From Robiginitalea biformata HTCC2501 (GTDB lineage: Bacteria; Bacteroidota; Bacteroidia; Flavobacteriales; Flavobacteriaceae): 64,000 nucleotides of DNA. This document shows, piece after piece, positions 1 to 8,545 of this stretch. Where the stretch lies: positions 2,396,501-2,460,500 of the forward strand of contig NC_013222.1 in assembly GCF_000024125.1 (NCBI RefSeq), in the 5' to 3' direction. The notes under the pieces are model-generated. The model saw nothing but the letters and a program-made list of their open reading frames with translations. It was not told the DNA's origin and did no database searches. How positions within the stretch are numbered: position 1 is the first letter of the stretch; each line of letters starts with the position of its first letter. Position numbers and translations under genes: made by a program.

Positions 1-1081
1 CCGGGGCGCTGAAAAGCGTTTTGTAGAACCCGAGGCTTACGGCCAGGTACCCCAGGTTTTCCCGCTGCATCATCTCCATGAGTGCATCCGCTTTTTCGGC
101 CGATCCCGCATCCACGGTCAGGATGCCGCCAAATCCGAAATCGGGGTTCATCTGGCGCTGCATCAACTGGTGCCCCGGATGGGATTCCAGGCCCGGGTAG
201 ACCACCCGGAGCCCGGCTTCCCGGAATTTGCCGGCCAAATAGGCGGCATTGCTGCTGTGTTGCCGGATGCGCAGGTGAAGCGTCCGTAGGTTTTTCAAGA
301 TGGACGCGGCCCGCAAACTGTCCAGGGTGCTGCCAAGGAGCATCCCGGCCCCGTCATTCACATCTTTGAGGGCCAGGCAGAAATCCGAATCGGCGCAAAC
401 GGCCCCGGCCACCGCGTCGCTGCTCCCGTTGATGAATTTGGTCAGGCTGTGCACCACGATATGGGCGCCCAGGCGGGCCGGGGAGAGGGAGAGGGGGGAG
501 AAGGTGTTATCCACCACCAGGCGGATGCCTCTGTCATTGGCCAGCTTTGCCAGCGTGGGGATATCTGCAACCTCCAGCAGGGGGTTGCTCACGGATTCGC
601 AGTAAATCATGCGGGTTTTGTCGGTGATTGCTGCGGCTACTGCTTCCGGGTCCGTGATGTCCACAAAACTCACTGCAATATCAAAGCGTTTCAGGAAATT
701 CTTCAGGAAGGCATAGGTACCCCCGTAGATGGTCCGGCTGCTGACCAGGTGGTCGCCGCTGCTGCAGAGTTGTAAAATGACTGCCGTGATCGCCCCCATG
801 CCGCTGGCCGTGACGTTGGCGCTTTCGGTCCCCTCGAGGGCGGCCAGGGCTTCGCCCAGGTAAAGGTTGGAGGGGGAGCTGTGCCTGCTGTAGAGGTAAC
901 AGCCCTCCGTATTGCCCTCAAAGGTGTCAAACATGGTTTTGGCAGACAGGAAGGTATATGTGGAGGAATCGGAAATGGAGGGGTTCACCCCGCCGAACTC
1001 CCCGAAGTATTGCAGGTCCTGGATGGCGTCGGAGGCGTTGTATGGCTTCATTTTGGTGTAATTTTCTGTGAAGGTACCCAT
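1..1081 (-). CDS. Cys/Met-metabolism PLP enzyme, methionine gamma-lyase type (partial)
   Basis: This is a trans-sulfuration-family PLP enzyme, probably methionine gamma-lyase (methionine to 2-oxobutyrate, methanethiol and ammonia). Its C-terminus is cut by the left edge. Reading back from the ATG at 1081, about 360 residues are visible. Near residue 62 is YLYSRHSSPS, carrying the Tyr and Arg that contact PLP phosphate from the partner subunit. Asp191 sits in VVDNTFSP, and Lys215 in HSLTKFINGSSD is the Schiff-base lysine. A start at 1051 (MKPYN) is possible. It is divergent from an Lrp/AsnC gene, matching the Pseudomonas mdeA/mdeR arrangement in which an Lrp-type protein controls methionine gamma-lyase. 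Cystathionine gamma-synthase or gamma-lyase activity cannot be excluded from sequence alone. Confidence 0.85.
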   Translation of the reverse strand, partial: MGTFTENYTKMKPYNASDAIQDLQYFGEFGGVNPSISDSSTYTFLSAKTMFDTFEGNTEGCYLYSRHSSPSNLYLGEALAALEGTESANVTASGMGAITAVILQLCSSGDHLVSSRTIYGGTYAFLKNFLKRFDIAVSFVDITDPEAVAAAITDKTRMIYCESVSNPLLEVADIPTLAKLANDRGIRLVVDNTFSPLSLSPARLGAHIVVHSLTKFINGSSDAVAGAVCADSDFCLALKDVNDGAGMLLGSTLDSLRAASILKNLRTLHLRIRQHSSNAAYLAGKFREAGLRVVYPGLESHPGHQLMQRQMNPDFGFGGILTVDAGSAEKADALMEMMQRENLGYLAVSLGFYKTLFSAP

Positions 1082-1130
1082 ACAAAAAGATTATATCAAT
1101 GTATGATCAATTATTTAGATAAACATACTG

Positions 1131-1146
1131 TGATATAGCAATATCA
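1131..1146. promoter_or_regulatory. inverted repeat TGATAT-N4-ATATCA
   Basis: The 6-bp arms TGATAT and ATATCA flank AGCA, about 15 bp from the 16-bp palindrome at 1161-1176. It could be a second regulator half-site pair controlling the divergent promoters. Seen directly; the role is inferred. Confidence 0.35.
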
Positions 1147-1160
1147 TAGATATAATTATG

Positions 1161-1176
1161 TATTTTGATCAAAATA
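1161..1176. promoter_or_regulatory. 16-bp perfect palindrome, candidate Lrp/AsnC operator
   Basis: TATTTTGATCAAAATA is a perfect inverted repeat 27 bp upstream of the regulator ATG, in the AT-rich gap shared with the divergent PLP enzyme. AT-rich palindromes of this kind are typical Lrp/AsnC sites. Assignment to the neighbouring regulator is inference. Confidence 0.45.
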
Positions 1177-1202
1177 AGACGTTATTATAGAAAAATATAC
1201 GG

Positions 1203-1661
1203 ATGGAATTCGACCCGACAGACCGCAAACTGCTCCGGCTCCTGCAGGAGAACAGTAAACAGACCACCAAGGCCCTGGCCCTGCAACTCGACCTTTCGCC
1301 AACAGCCGTTTACGAACGGGTCAGGCGCCTGGAGAAGCAAGGGGTGATTGACCGGTATGTAGCCCTGCTCAACCCGGGCAGGGCCGGCCGGAAACTCAAG
1401 GTGTTCTGCCATATCAAACTCAGCCAGCACATCAAACCCCGCGTTTTGCAGTTTGAGGAAGAAGTCCTGGCCTTGCGGGAGGTGGTGAGTTGTTACCACA
1501 TCGGCGGGGAATACGATTATATCCTGGAGATTTACGTTGCGGATATGGAGGCCTACCGGGAGTTCATGGTAGGGAAACTCACTGCCATTAACCACATTGG
1601 GAGCACCCAGAGTTCGTTTGTGATCCGGGAGGTTAAACACACCACGGAATTGCCACTCTGA
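1203..1661 (+). CDS. Lrp/AsnC family transcriptional regulator
   Basis: A 152-residue protein of standard length for this family. The N-terminal winged helix-turn-helix (about residues 1-60) opens with DRKLLRLLQENSKQTTKALALQLDLS and contains TAVYERVRRLEKQGVIDRY, the recognition-helix region typical of AsnC proteins. The C-terminal half is a RAM/ACT-like ligand and oligomerisation domain with CYHIGGEYDYILEIYVADMEAY. The first residues MEFDPTDRKLL are the usual family start. Divergent transcription from the methionine gamma-lyase-type enzyme, with palindromes between them, suggests local control in response to methionine or another amino acid. The effector is not shown by the sequence. Confidence 0.93.
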   Translation: MEFDPTDRKLLRLLQENSKQTTKALALQLDLSPTAVYERVRRLEKQGVIDRYVALLNPGRAGRKLKVFCHIKLSQHIKPRVLQFEEEVLALREVVSCYHIGGEYDYILEIYVADMEAYREFMVGKLTAINHIGSTQSSFVIREVKHTTELPL

Positions 1662-1690
1662 ATCATCCCTGCAGACTGCCAAAACATTTG

Positions 1691-1698
1691 TACTTTTG
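1691..1698 (+). promoter_or_regulatory. TANNTTTG -7 element upstream of lpdA
   Basis: TACTTTTG matches the Bacteroidota -7 consensus TANNTTTG, 44 bp before the lpdA ATG. I see no convincing TTG -33 element at the usual spacing. Confidence 0.4.
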
Positions 1699-1742
1699 TT
1701 CCTGCTTTTACCAGGATCGATAATCCGTAGAAAACCGCAACT

Positions 1743-3143
1743 ATGAAATCATACGACGTAGCCATAATCGGCTCGGGACCCGGCGGGTATGTGGCCGCCA
1801 TCCGTTGTGCCCAACTGGGCATGAAAACCGCCCTGATTGAAAAATACGACACCCTGGGGGGTACCTGCCTGAATGTCGGGTGTATCCCTTCCAAGGCCCT
1901 GCTGGACTCCAGCCATCACTACCACGATGCCATAACGCATTTTGAGAAGCACGGGATCGATATCCCCGGTGACGTAAAGGTGAACCTGAAACAGATGATT
2001 GCCCGGAAGCAATCGGTTGTGGAAGAGAACACCAAGGGGATCGAATTCCTGATGGACAAGAACAAGGTAGACGTCTACCACGGCCTGGGAAGTTTTAAGG
2101 ACGCTACGCATATCGAAATTGCTGGGAAGGAGAAAACGGAAATCGAAGCCAAACACAGCATAATCGCCACCGGTTCCAAGCCTGCCAGCCTGCCCTTCAT
2201 TGAGCTGGACAAGGAGCGCATCATTACCTCCACCGAGGCGCTGAAACTCCAGGAAGTCCCCAAGCACCTGATTATTATCGGCGGGGGTGTAATCGGCCTG
2301 GAACTCGGGCAGGTCTACAACCGGTTGGGTGCCCAGGTGAGCGTTGTGGAATATATGGACCGCATCATCCCCGGGATGGACGGCGCCCTTTCGCGCGAGC
2401 TTACCAAAGTACTCAAAAAGCAAAAGGTGAAGTTTTACCTGTCGCACAAAGTAACCGGCGTATCCCGGAAAGGTGAGAAAATCACGGTGGAGGCCGAGGA
2501 CAAGAAAGGGAAGTCGGTGAGCCTGGAAGGCGATTACTGCCTGGTTTCCGTAGGCCGCAAACCCTATACGGACGGGCTGAACGCCGAGGCGGCGGGGGTT
2601 AAACTCAACGACCGCGGCCAGGTGGAGGTAGACGAACACCTCCGTACCTCTGCCGGGAACATCTATGCTATCGGAGACGTGGTGCGCGGCGCAATGCTTG
2701 CCCACAAGGCCGAAGAGGAAGGGGTGATGGTCGCCGAGATCCTGGCGGGTCAAAAACCGCATATCGATTACAACCTGATCCCGGGCGTGGTGTATACCTG
2801 GCCCGAAGTAGCGGCAGTCGGGAAAACCGAGGAGGAGCTCAAGGAAGCCGGGGTCGCTTATAAAAGCGGGCAATTTCCCATGCGGGCCCTCGGGCGGTCC
2901 CGCGCCAGCATGGATACGGACGGGTTCGTAAAAATACTGGCGGATAAGGAAACGGATGAAGTCCTGGGAGTCCATATGATCGGGGCCCGGGTTGCCGACC
3001 TGATCGCGGAAGCCGTAGTGGCCATGGAATACCGGGCTTCTGCAGAGGATATCGCGCGGATGAGCCATGCCCACCCAACCTATGCGGAAGCGGTCAAGGA
3101 AGCTGCTTTGGCAGCCACGGACAATCGTCCCCTGCACAGCTAG
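1743..3143 (+). CDS. lpdA: dihydrolipoyl dehydrogenase (E3)
   Basis: Flavoprotein disulfide reductase that reoxidises dihydrolipoamide in the pyruvate, 2-oxoglutarate and branched-chain 2-oxoacid dehydrogenase complexes and in glycine cleavage. Its 466 residues are full length. The FAD-binding GSGPGG is at residues 10-15. The redox pair Cys42/Cys47 lies in GGTCLNVGCIPS. The NAD-binding GGGVIGLELG is mid-protein, and the C-terminal dimerisation domain carries the active-site SHAHPTYAEAVKEA with the His-Glu pair. It stands alone, with no E1 or E2 genes beside it. The E1-like gene at the right edge of the window is 60 kb away. It is convergent with the membrane gene at 3191-4378, with 47 bp between them. 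Confidence 0.97.
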   Translation: MKSYDVAIIGSGPGGYVAAIRCAQLGMKTALIEKYDTLGGTCLNVGCIPSKALLDSSHHYHDAITHFEKHGIDIPGDVKVNLKQMIARKQSVVEENTKGIEFLMDKNKVDVYHGLGSFKDATHIEIAGKEKTEIEAKHSIIATGSKPASLPFIELDKERIITSTEALKLQEVPKHLIIIGGGVIGLELGQVYNRLGAQVSVVEYMDRIIPGMDGALSRELTKVLKKQKVKFYLSHKVTGVSRKGEKITVEAEDKKGKSVSLEGDYCLVSVGRKPYTDGLNAEAAGVKLNDRGQVEVDEHLRTSAGNIYAIGDVVRGAMLAHKAEEEGVMVAEILAGQKPHIDYNLIPGVVYTWPEVAAVGKTEEELKEAGVAYKSGQFPMRALGRSRASMDTDGFVKILADKETDEVLGVHMIGARVADLIAEAVVAMEYRASAEDIARMSHAHPTYAEAVKEAALAATDNRPLHS

Positions 3144-3190
3144 GGGTTCCCTGAATCAAAATGCGGGTGCGGGAAGTAGTGGAAACTGCC

Positions 3191-4378
3191 TCAGGAACGG
3201 CTTTCGGCAAGCCCCAGCAGGCGCATGAGTTTGTCGGCTCCCCGGCGGGCCCACCGGTAGAGGATCCACGCGTATTTTTCCAATCCCTGCCGGGTAATCC
3301 GGGCGGTGGATTTAAGCAGGTCGCGGACCCGTTCCTGGTGGGAGTCGTATGTCAGGGCCGCCCAGGTGCAAACCAGCATAAAAGCAAGCGCCCCGGGGAT
3401 TACTTCCCAGGGGGTTAGGCTGTGGTGCAGGAACCGGTAGAGCCCCAGGCCGGTAAAACTGCCGTAGAGTATGATAAAGTGGATGACGTAGATGCTCAGT
3501 GTATTCTGCCCGATGCGCAAAAACACCTCCTTTTTCAACAGGCCCCGCAGGAGCATAAACACGGCAAAAACCAGCAGGACATCCCCGAGCCGGATAAACA
3601 AATAGTTGTTGGCAACTACCATTTCCGGCAATTCCCATCCGGTTTGCCGGGCCACCCAGCTGAAAAACGCCGAGGAATACCCAACCAGGGCAACACCGGC
3701 CAGGACACTCAGCAAGATGCTTTTTACATACAGGTGCCGGGTATTGGCATACCTCCGAAAGGCGGTGGCCAGAAAGGCCCCGAACGCGGTGTAACCCACC
3801 CAGGGAACGATTGTGAACACGGAACCGTTGGCTTTGGTCAGATAGTTCGCAATGGCGGCAGGCCACCCCTCATAAGTCCACGTCTTGTATACCGGTTCAA
3901 AAAGGAAGAGCCCCACGGTGACCATCAGGAGCAAAACGGGGAAGGCCCCGGGACGGAATTTCCGGGTAAGCTGATAGATGCCGATGATTAGCAGGAGGGC
4001 CACCCCGATGCAGTGCAGCACGTCCACCAGGTAAAAAGACGGGTAAATCTGACCCTGGAGCAACCCAAAGAGGTTGGTGCGCAGAAGGTATCCGATGGCC
4101 ACCAGTTGCAACCCGCGTCGAATCCCTTTGCGGATCCGAGGATTATCCGGCTGATTCCTGGGGGTTCGGAGCAGCAGGTAGGTAAAGATGAAACCGGAAA
4201 CGGTGAAGAAAACCGGGGCTGTGATCCCCCTGAAATACAACCAGGTGGCATAGGCCGGATTGGAAGGGTCCCGGAAGAGCGGGTCCAGCAATCCGTCGAT
4301 GAAATGCCCCTGCAGCATCATCAGGATCGCCCAGGCGCGCATTGCGTCAATAAAGTACAACCGGCTCGGTTTTCCCAT
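3191..4378 (-). CDS. multi-pass membrane protein, heparan-alpha-glucosaminide N-acetyltransferase/DUF1624-like
   Basis: A 395-residue protein with about ten hydrophobic segments. The N-terminus RLYFIDAMRAWAILMMLQGHFID resembles the DUF1624/HGSNAT-type membrane acyltransferases, where the first helix has a Arg-x-x-x-hydrophobic-x-x-Met/Leu-x-x-His pattern, followed by TAPVFFTVSGFIFTYLLLR. Family members move acyl groups across the membrane onto glycans, but the substrate here is unknown. The C-terminal 60 residues are cytoplasmic-looking and rich in Arg and Trp. It is monocistronic, convergent with lpdA and divergent from the FMN reductase gene. It could also be grouped with YeiB-like proteins. 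Confidence 0.8.
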   Translation of the reverse strand: MGKPSRLYFIDAMRAWAILMMLQGHFIDGLLDPLFRDPSNPAYATWLYFRGITAPVFFTVSGFIFTYLLLRTPRNQPDNPRIRKGIRRGLQLVAIGYLLRTNLFGLLQGQIYPSFYLVDVLHCIGVALLLIIGIYQLTRKFRPGAFPVLLLMVTVGLFLFEPVYKTWTYEGWPAAIANYLTKANGSVFTIVPWVGYTAFGAFLATAFRRYANTRHLYVKSILLSVLAGVALVGYSSAFFSWVARQTGWELPEMVVANNYLFIRLGDVLLVFAVFMLLRGLLKKEVFLRIGQNTLSIYVIHFIILYGSFTGLGLYRFLHHSLTPWEVIPGALAFMLVCTWAALTYDSHQERVRDLLKSTARITRQGLEKYAWILYRWARRGADKLMRLLGLAESRS

Positions 4379-4500
4379 ATTCGGAATTTATCTATATACT
4401 TAATTGCCCACCCGTTTGGATGTTTTCGGCACCAAAATTAGCTAAAATACTCGCACTTAATGGGTAATTGGGGTATTTTCGTCCTCAAACTTGAAGCGAT

Positions 4501-5034
4501 ATGGCAAATATCCTGGCAACTGCCGGCAGTAATTCCTCAACATCCATCAATTTTGAGCTGGTGCGCTATACGGTTTCCCTGATCGAAGGGCATCAGGTGG
4601 AAACCCGCGACCTTTCCAAAGAAGACTTTCCGATGTACAGCAAAGACCTGGAGGACGCCCATGGGATCCCGCCGGGGATTGAAGGACTCCACAAACGGTT
4701 AAGGGAAGCCGACGGCCTGGTCCTTTCCGTTAACGAACACAACGGAAACCCCTCTGCGTTTACCAAAAACCTGCTGGACTGGCTTTCCCGCAAGGACCGG
4801 AAGTTCCTCGAGGGACTCCCTATTTTGTTGCTTTCCGCATCCGGGGGCAAGCGCGGGGCGCAATCGTCCCGGGAGGTCGTCGCTAAAATGATCACCCGGT
4901 TTGGGGCGGAAGTGGCAGCCCAGTGGTCCCTGCCTTCCTATTACGACAACTTTGACCCGGAGAAAGGCATCACCGATCCGGAACTCCTCGAGGATCACGG
5001 CCGGGCATTGGATACCTTTTTAGCGAAACTCTGA
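4501..5034 (+). CDS. NAD(P)H-dependent FMN reductase / flavodoxin-fold oxidoreductase
   Basis: A 177-residue protein of the NADPH-dependent FMN reductase family. The N-terminal phosphate-binding loop ATAGSNSSTSIN follows the first beta strand. A mid-protein VNEHNGNPSAFTKNLLDWLSR matches the family segment that packs against the flavin (usually PEYNGSxPGxLKNxIDWxSR). LLLSASGGKRGAQSSREVV is the next conserved block. Likely roles are quinone or flavin reduction in the cytoplasm; the physiological substrate is unknown. It ends 4 bp before pabB, so the two are probably co-transcribed. A near-consensus -7 sequence, TATTTTCG, lies at 4474-4481. Confidence 0.85.
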   Translation: MANILATAGSNSSTSINFELVRYTVSLIEGHQVETRDLSKEDFPMYSKDLEDAHGIPPGIEGLHKRLREADGLVLSVNEHNGNPSAFTKNLLDWLSRKDRKFLEGLPILLLSASGGKRGAQSSREVVAKMITRFGAEVAAQWSLPSYYDNFDPEKGITDPELLEDHGRALDTFLAKL

Positions 5035-5038
5035 CAGC

Positions 5039-6334
5039 ATGCGATCCGAAAGGCGCTTCCCCCTGGACGATGCAGACAGCTTCAAGTCCGGGCTGCTAAA
5101 CTGGGCTGCTACCCTGGGAGATTTTTGCTGGCTGGACAGTAACGGCCACACGGACCCTTTGGGCCGGTTTGACGGATTAATGGGCATTGGAAAGGCTGCG
5201 GAGCTGCAATCGTCCGCCCGGGGTGCTTTCGAGGCACTGCGGGCCTTCCGGGAGCAGACCGGCGACTGGGTTTTGGGCTACCTGGGATACGACCTGAAGA
5301 ATGACCTGGAGGAATTGGAATCCGGAAACCCGGACCGGATGAAGTTTCCGGATCTGATTGTCTTCCAGCCCGAAAAAATTATCGAGATCCGTAGGGGGCA
5401 GGCTGTTTTCCGCTATTTGCCCCGGGCGGTTGGCGAGATCGAAAGCGACCGGAAGGCCATTGCCGATACACCCCGGGAGCTGACAGATGCCCCGAATCGC
5501 CAGTTGCGGACGCGTATGGGGATTTTTAAGGAAGCCTATTTCCGGGCCGCCGCAAAACTGCTGGCCGCTATCCATCGGGGGGATTTTTACGAAGTGACCT
5601 TCTGCCAGGAATTCTTTGTGGAAGAGGCGCATTTGGATGTCGCGGCCACTTACCGGAGGCTCAATGCCATTTCCCGGGCCCCGTTTGCCGCCTGGATGCA
5701 ATTCGGATCCCGCAGTATTCTCAGTGCCTCCCCGGAGCGCTATTTGTGCAAGCGCGGAGCCACCGTTTGGTCCCAGCCCATGAAGGGGACTGCCCGCAGG
5801 GACCCCTCACCGGAAACCGACCGGCAACTGGCGCTTAACCTGCAGGCAGACCCGAAGGAGCGTGCCGAAAACATCATGATCGCCGACCTGGTTCGAAACG
5901 ACCTGTCCCGCAGCGCCCTCAGGGGAAGCGTCCGGGTAGACGGTTTGTGCGAACTGAGGACCTATGAGCAGGTCCACCAACTCATTTCGACGATTCGGGC
6001 CAAAGTGCCCGGGGAGATAGACCCGGTACAATTGCTGCAGGATACCTTTCCCATGGGGAGCATGACCGGGGCCCCGAAAATATCGGCCATGCAACACATC
6101 GAAAGCCGGGAGTCCTTTAAAAGGGGGGCTTACAGCGGGGCACTGGGTTATATGACCCCGGATGGGGACTTTGATTTCAATGTCCTGATCCGGAGCCTGT
6201 TTTACGATGCAAGTCGCGGCGTGGCCAGTTTCCCGGTAGGTGGCGCCCTGACGGCTGCCGCCACCCCGGAGGCCGAATATGAAGAATGCCTGCTCAAGGC
6301 CCGCGCGATGCGGCAAGTCCTTGAAGGCGATTGA
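5039..6334 (+). CDS. pabB: aminodeoxychorismate synthase component I
   Basis: Chorismate-utilising enzyme making 4-amino-4-deoxychorismate for folate. At 431 residues it carries the complete chorismate-binding domain (about 155-425): YEVTFCQEFF, SASPERYL, PMKGTARR, AENIMIADLVRNDLSR and GSMTGAPKISAMQHIE. Lys249 in PMKGTARR is the residue that separates PabB from TrpE-type enzymes, which have Ala or Thr there. The N-terminal regulatory lobe is present. No glutaminase partner (PabA/TrpG) and no aminodeoxychorismate lyase are adjacent. It follows the FMN reductase by 4 bp and is followed by a hydrolase and tilS; a pabB-tilS pairing is common in flavobacteria. Confidence 0.9.
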   Translation: MRSERRFPLDDADSFKSGLLNWAATLGDFCWLDSNGHTDPLGRFDGLMGIGKAAELQSSARGAFEALRAFREQTGDWVLGYLGYDLKNDLEELESGNPDRMKFPDLIVFQPEKIIEIRRGQAVFRYLPRAVGEIESDRKAIADTPRELTDAPNRQLRTRMGIFKEAYFRAAAKLLAAIHRGDFYEVTFCQEFFVEEAHLDVAATYRRLNAISRAPFAAWMQFGSRSILSASPERYLCKRGATVWSQPMKGTARRDPSPETDRQLALNLQADPKERAENIMIADLVRNDLSRSALRGSVRVDGLCELRTYEQVHQLISTIRAKVPGEIDPVQLLQDTFPMGSMTGAPKISAMQHIESRESFKRGAYSGALGYMTPDGDFDFNVLIRSLFYDASRGVASFPVGGALTAAATPEAEYEECLLKARAMRQVLEGD

Positions 6335-6356
6335 AGAACCCCTAAAAACCGCAGAA

Positions 6357-7202
6357 ATGCCGGAATTCAAAAAGATGGGCTATGTCGAGGAATGGGCAGG
6401 TGTCCGAACACGCGTTTACCAGTACGAGATAGTGGAACCCCGCGGGTGCGTGGTCCTGGTCCACGGCTTTGGCGAGTATGCCGGGCGGTATGAACCCGGT
6501 GTGGTGCCCAACCTGTTGCAAGCCGGCTGGGCGGTCCTGACTTTCGATTTGGTGGGCCATGGGCACTCCGGGGGAAAACGCGGGCACTGCCAGGGGTACG
6601 GGCAATTGATCGGGCAGGTGTCGGCAGCATACGAGAAGGCGGGCCAATTGTACCCCGGCCAACCCCGGGTGCTCTACGGCCACAGTTTAGGGGGGAACCT
6701 GGTACTCAACGCTGTCCTGCGGGGTGCGGTGTCTCCGTCAGGCGTGGTGGCCAGCAGCCCGTACCTGCGCCTGGCATTCCAGCCCCCTGCCTGGAAGCTG
6801 GTTGTTGGGAAAATCCTGCTGCGGCTCGCTCCCAGCGTAACCTTGCCGGCAGGCCTGGACCCTTCGGGGATCTCCTCCCAGCCGGAAGAGGTAGCCGCCT
6901 ACAAGGAAGATCCGTTGATACACGACCGCGTGAGCCCCAACTATTCCCTGCCGGTAATTGCAGCCGGGGAGTGGGTGCTGGAACACGCGTCCGATTGGAA
7001 TATTCCCCTGCTGATAGCACATGGGGGCGACGACCCGATTATTGATCCGGAAGGCAGCCGGATTCTGAACCGACGCGTGCCGGGCAGCAAATTACTCGTA
7101 CTGGACGGCAATCGGCACGAGCTGCACCACGATCGGGGTAGGGCGGCGTTTTTCAAAGCAGTTTCCGATTGGTTGGAGGCCCTGGCTGTTCCGCCCCAAT
7201 GA
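6357..7202 (+). CDS. alpha/beta hydrolase, monoacylglycerol lipase-like
   Basis: A 281-residue serine hydrolase from the ATG at 6357. An upstream in-frame ATG at 6279 lies inside pabB and adds no family-like sequence. Oxyanion-hole region VLVHGFGEYAGRY, then DLVGHGHSGGKRG, and the nucleophile elbow GHSLGG with Ser110 identify the monoglyceride lipase (Hydrolase_4) group. An acid near IAHGGDDPIID and the catalytic His in LDGNRHELHHD complete the triad. There is no signal peptide, so it is likely cytoplasmic, acting on lysophospholipids or monoacylglycerols. It starts 22 bp after pabB and ends 23 bp before tilS. Confidence 0.87.
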   Translation: MPEFKKMGYVEEWAGVRTRVYQYEIVEPRGCVVLVHGFGEYAGRYEPGVVPNLLQAGWAVLTFDLVGHGHSGGKRGHCQGYGQLIGQVSAAYEKAGQLYPGQPRVLYGHSLGGNLVLNAVLRGAVSPSGVVASSPYLRLAFQPPAWKLVVGKILLRLAPSVTLPAGLDPSGISSQPEEVAAYKEDPLIHDRVSPNYSLPVIAAGEWVLEHASDWNIPLLIAHGGDDPIIDPEGSRILNRRVPGSKLLVLDGNRHELHHDRGRAAFFKAVSDWLEALAVPPQ

Positions 7203-7213
7203 TATTTATCCGC

Positions 7214-7221
7214 TAACTTTG
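7214..7221 (+). promoter_or_regulatory. TANNTTTG -7 element immediately upstream of tilS
   Basis: TAACTTTG matches the Bacteroidota -7 consensus and ends 4 bp before the tilS ATG. If it is used, the transcript would be leaderless or nearly so. No clear -33 TTG is visible. Confidence 0.4.
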
Positions 7222-7225
7222 CAAC

Positions 7226-8545
7226 ATGCTGGAGGCCTTTAAATCCCATTTATCCGCTGCGTTCCCCGAACTGATGGGTTCCTCGTTCCTGCTGGCTTGC
7301 AGCGGGGGCCTGGACAGCATGGTGCTTGCACACCTCTGCAAGGATGCCGGCCTGGAGTTTGAACTGGCCCATTGCAATTTCAACCTTCGGGGTGAGGCCA
7401 GCGAAAGCGACCAGGAATTCGTCAGGGAAACCGCTGATAAACTAAGGATAAAAACACATATAAAAAGCTTTGATACAATTGGTTATGCAAATCAAAATAA
7501 AGTGTCAATTCAAATGGCAGCCCGCGCATTGCGCTACGAGTGGTTCGATCAGTTGACGGCTTCGGAAAACCACCTGCGATATATTGTCACAGCCCACCAT
7601 GCCGACGACGCCCTGGAAACATTCCTGATCAACCTGGGACGGGGGAGCGGCCTGGAGGGCCTCTGCGGAATCCCGGCGCGCACAGCCAACATCCGAAGGC
7701 CGTTGCTGGCCTTTTCCCGGGAAGACCTGGAGGCCTATGCGGAAACTGCCCGAATAGCCTGGAGGGAAGATGCTTCCAATTCGGAAACCCGCTACCTGAG
7801 GAACCGCTTGCGCCACGAAGTGATCCCGGCTCTGAAAGCCGCTTCCGGGGGGTTCCTGGATCAATTTGGGAATAGCGTCCGGCACCTGGATGGTTCCCGG
7901 GCCCTGATAGAGCGGTACATGGACGGCGTTTTTCGCAAAGTAAGTCGGGAAAGCGATGGGGTCCTTGTTTTTTCCATCCCGGCACTCCGTGCCTTGCACC
8001 CCCGGGAAGCCCATCTGCACGAACTATTCCGGGACTATGGATTTACGGATTGGAAGGCCCTCGGCCGCCTGCTGGAATCCGAAACCGGCAGGGAGGTCCA
8101 AAGCCCGACCCACCGGCTACTGAAGCACCGGGACGAGTTGCTATTGAAACACAGGGTGCCGTTGGACAGGGGCCCCTGGTCGTTCGACCCGCACAACCCG
8201 GCAGCGGGCCTCCCCATCGACCTGACGGTTGAGGAAGTAGCGCAAATGCACCGGGCGGGCAAAGAAGTACTATACGTCGATAAAGAAACGTTAAAGAAAG
8301 AGCTCACCCTTCGCAAATGGCAAAAAGGGGACTATTTTTACCCTATCGGACTGAACGGGCGGAAGCGCGTCTCCAAATTTTTAAAAGATGCCGGGCTGAG
8401 CCGATTTGACAAGGAAACTGCCTGGATACTTTGCAGCGGCAAAGACATTGTCTGGGTGGTAGGCCACCGGGCAGACGACCGGTTCAAGGTGACGGAGTCC
8501 ACCCGAAAAATCCTCAAGATTACATGGCAAAAAAAATCATTCTGA
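7226..8545 (+). CDS. tilS: tRNA(Ile)-lysidine synthase
   Basis: Ligates lysine onto C34 of the CAU-anticodon tRNA-Ile so that it decodes AUA. The 439 residues contain the PP-loop SGGLDS (26-31), the downstream HCNFNLRGEASESDQEFV, and TAHHADDALETFLINLGRGSGLEGL. The C-terminal tRNA-binding domain WQKGDYFYPIGLNGRKRVSKFL is present. A 60-bp stretch at 7441-7500 contains only 14 G or C bases although the flanks are GC-rich, yet it encodes normal TilS sequence. The 3' end overlaps the dsbD start by 22 bp, suggesting translational coupling. Confidence 0.96.
   Translation: MLEAFKSHLSAAFPELMGSSFLLACSGGLDSMVLAHLCKDAGLEFELAHCNFNLRGEASESDQEFVRETADKLRIKTHIKSFDTIGYANQNKVSIQMAARALRYEWFDQLTASENHLRYIVTAHHADDALETFLINLGRGSGLEGLCGIPARTANIRRPLLAFSREDLEAYAETARIAWREDASNSETRYLRNRLRHEVIPALKAASGGFLDQFGNSVRHLDGSRALIERYMDGVFRKVSRESDGVLVFSIPALRALHPREAHLHELFRDYGFTDWKALGRLLESETGREVQSPTHRLLKHRDELLLKHRVPLDRGPWSFDPHNPAAGLPIDLTVEEVAQMHRAGKEVLYVDKETLKKELTLRKWQKGDYFYPIGLNGRKRVSKFLKDAGLSRFDKETAWILCSGKDIVWVVGHRADDRFKVTESTRKILKITWQKKSF

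Noticed and set aside
1749..3137. 462-codon open frame antisense to lpdA
   Set aside because: Shadow of a strong lpdA gene in GC-rich DNA; no family motifs and no start context.
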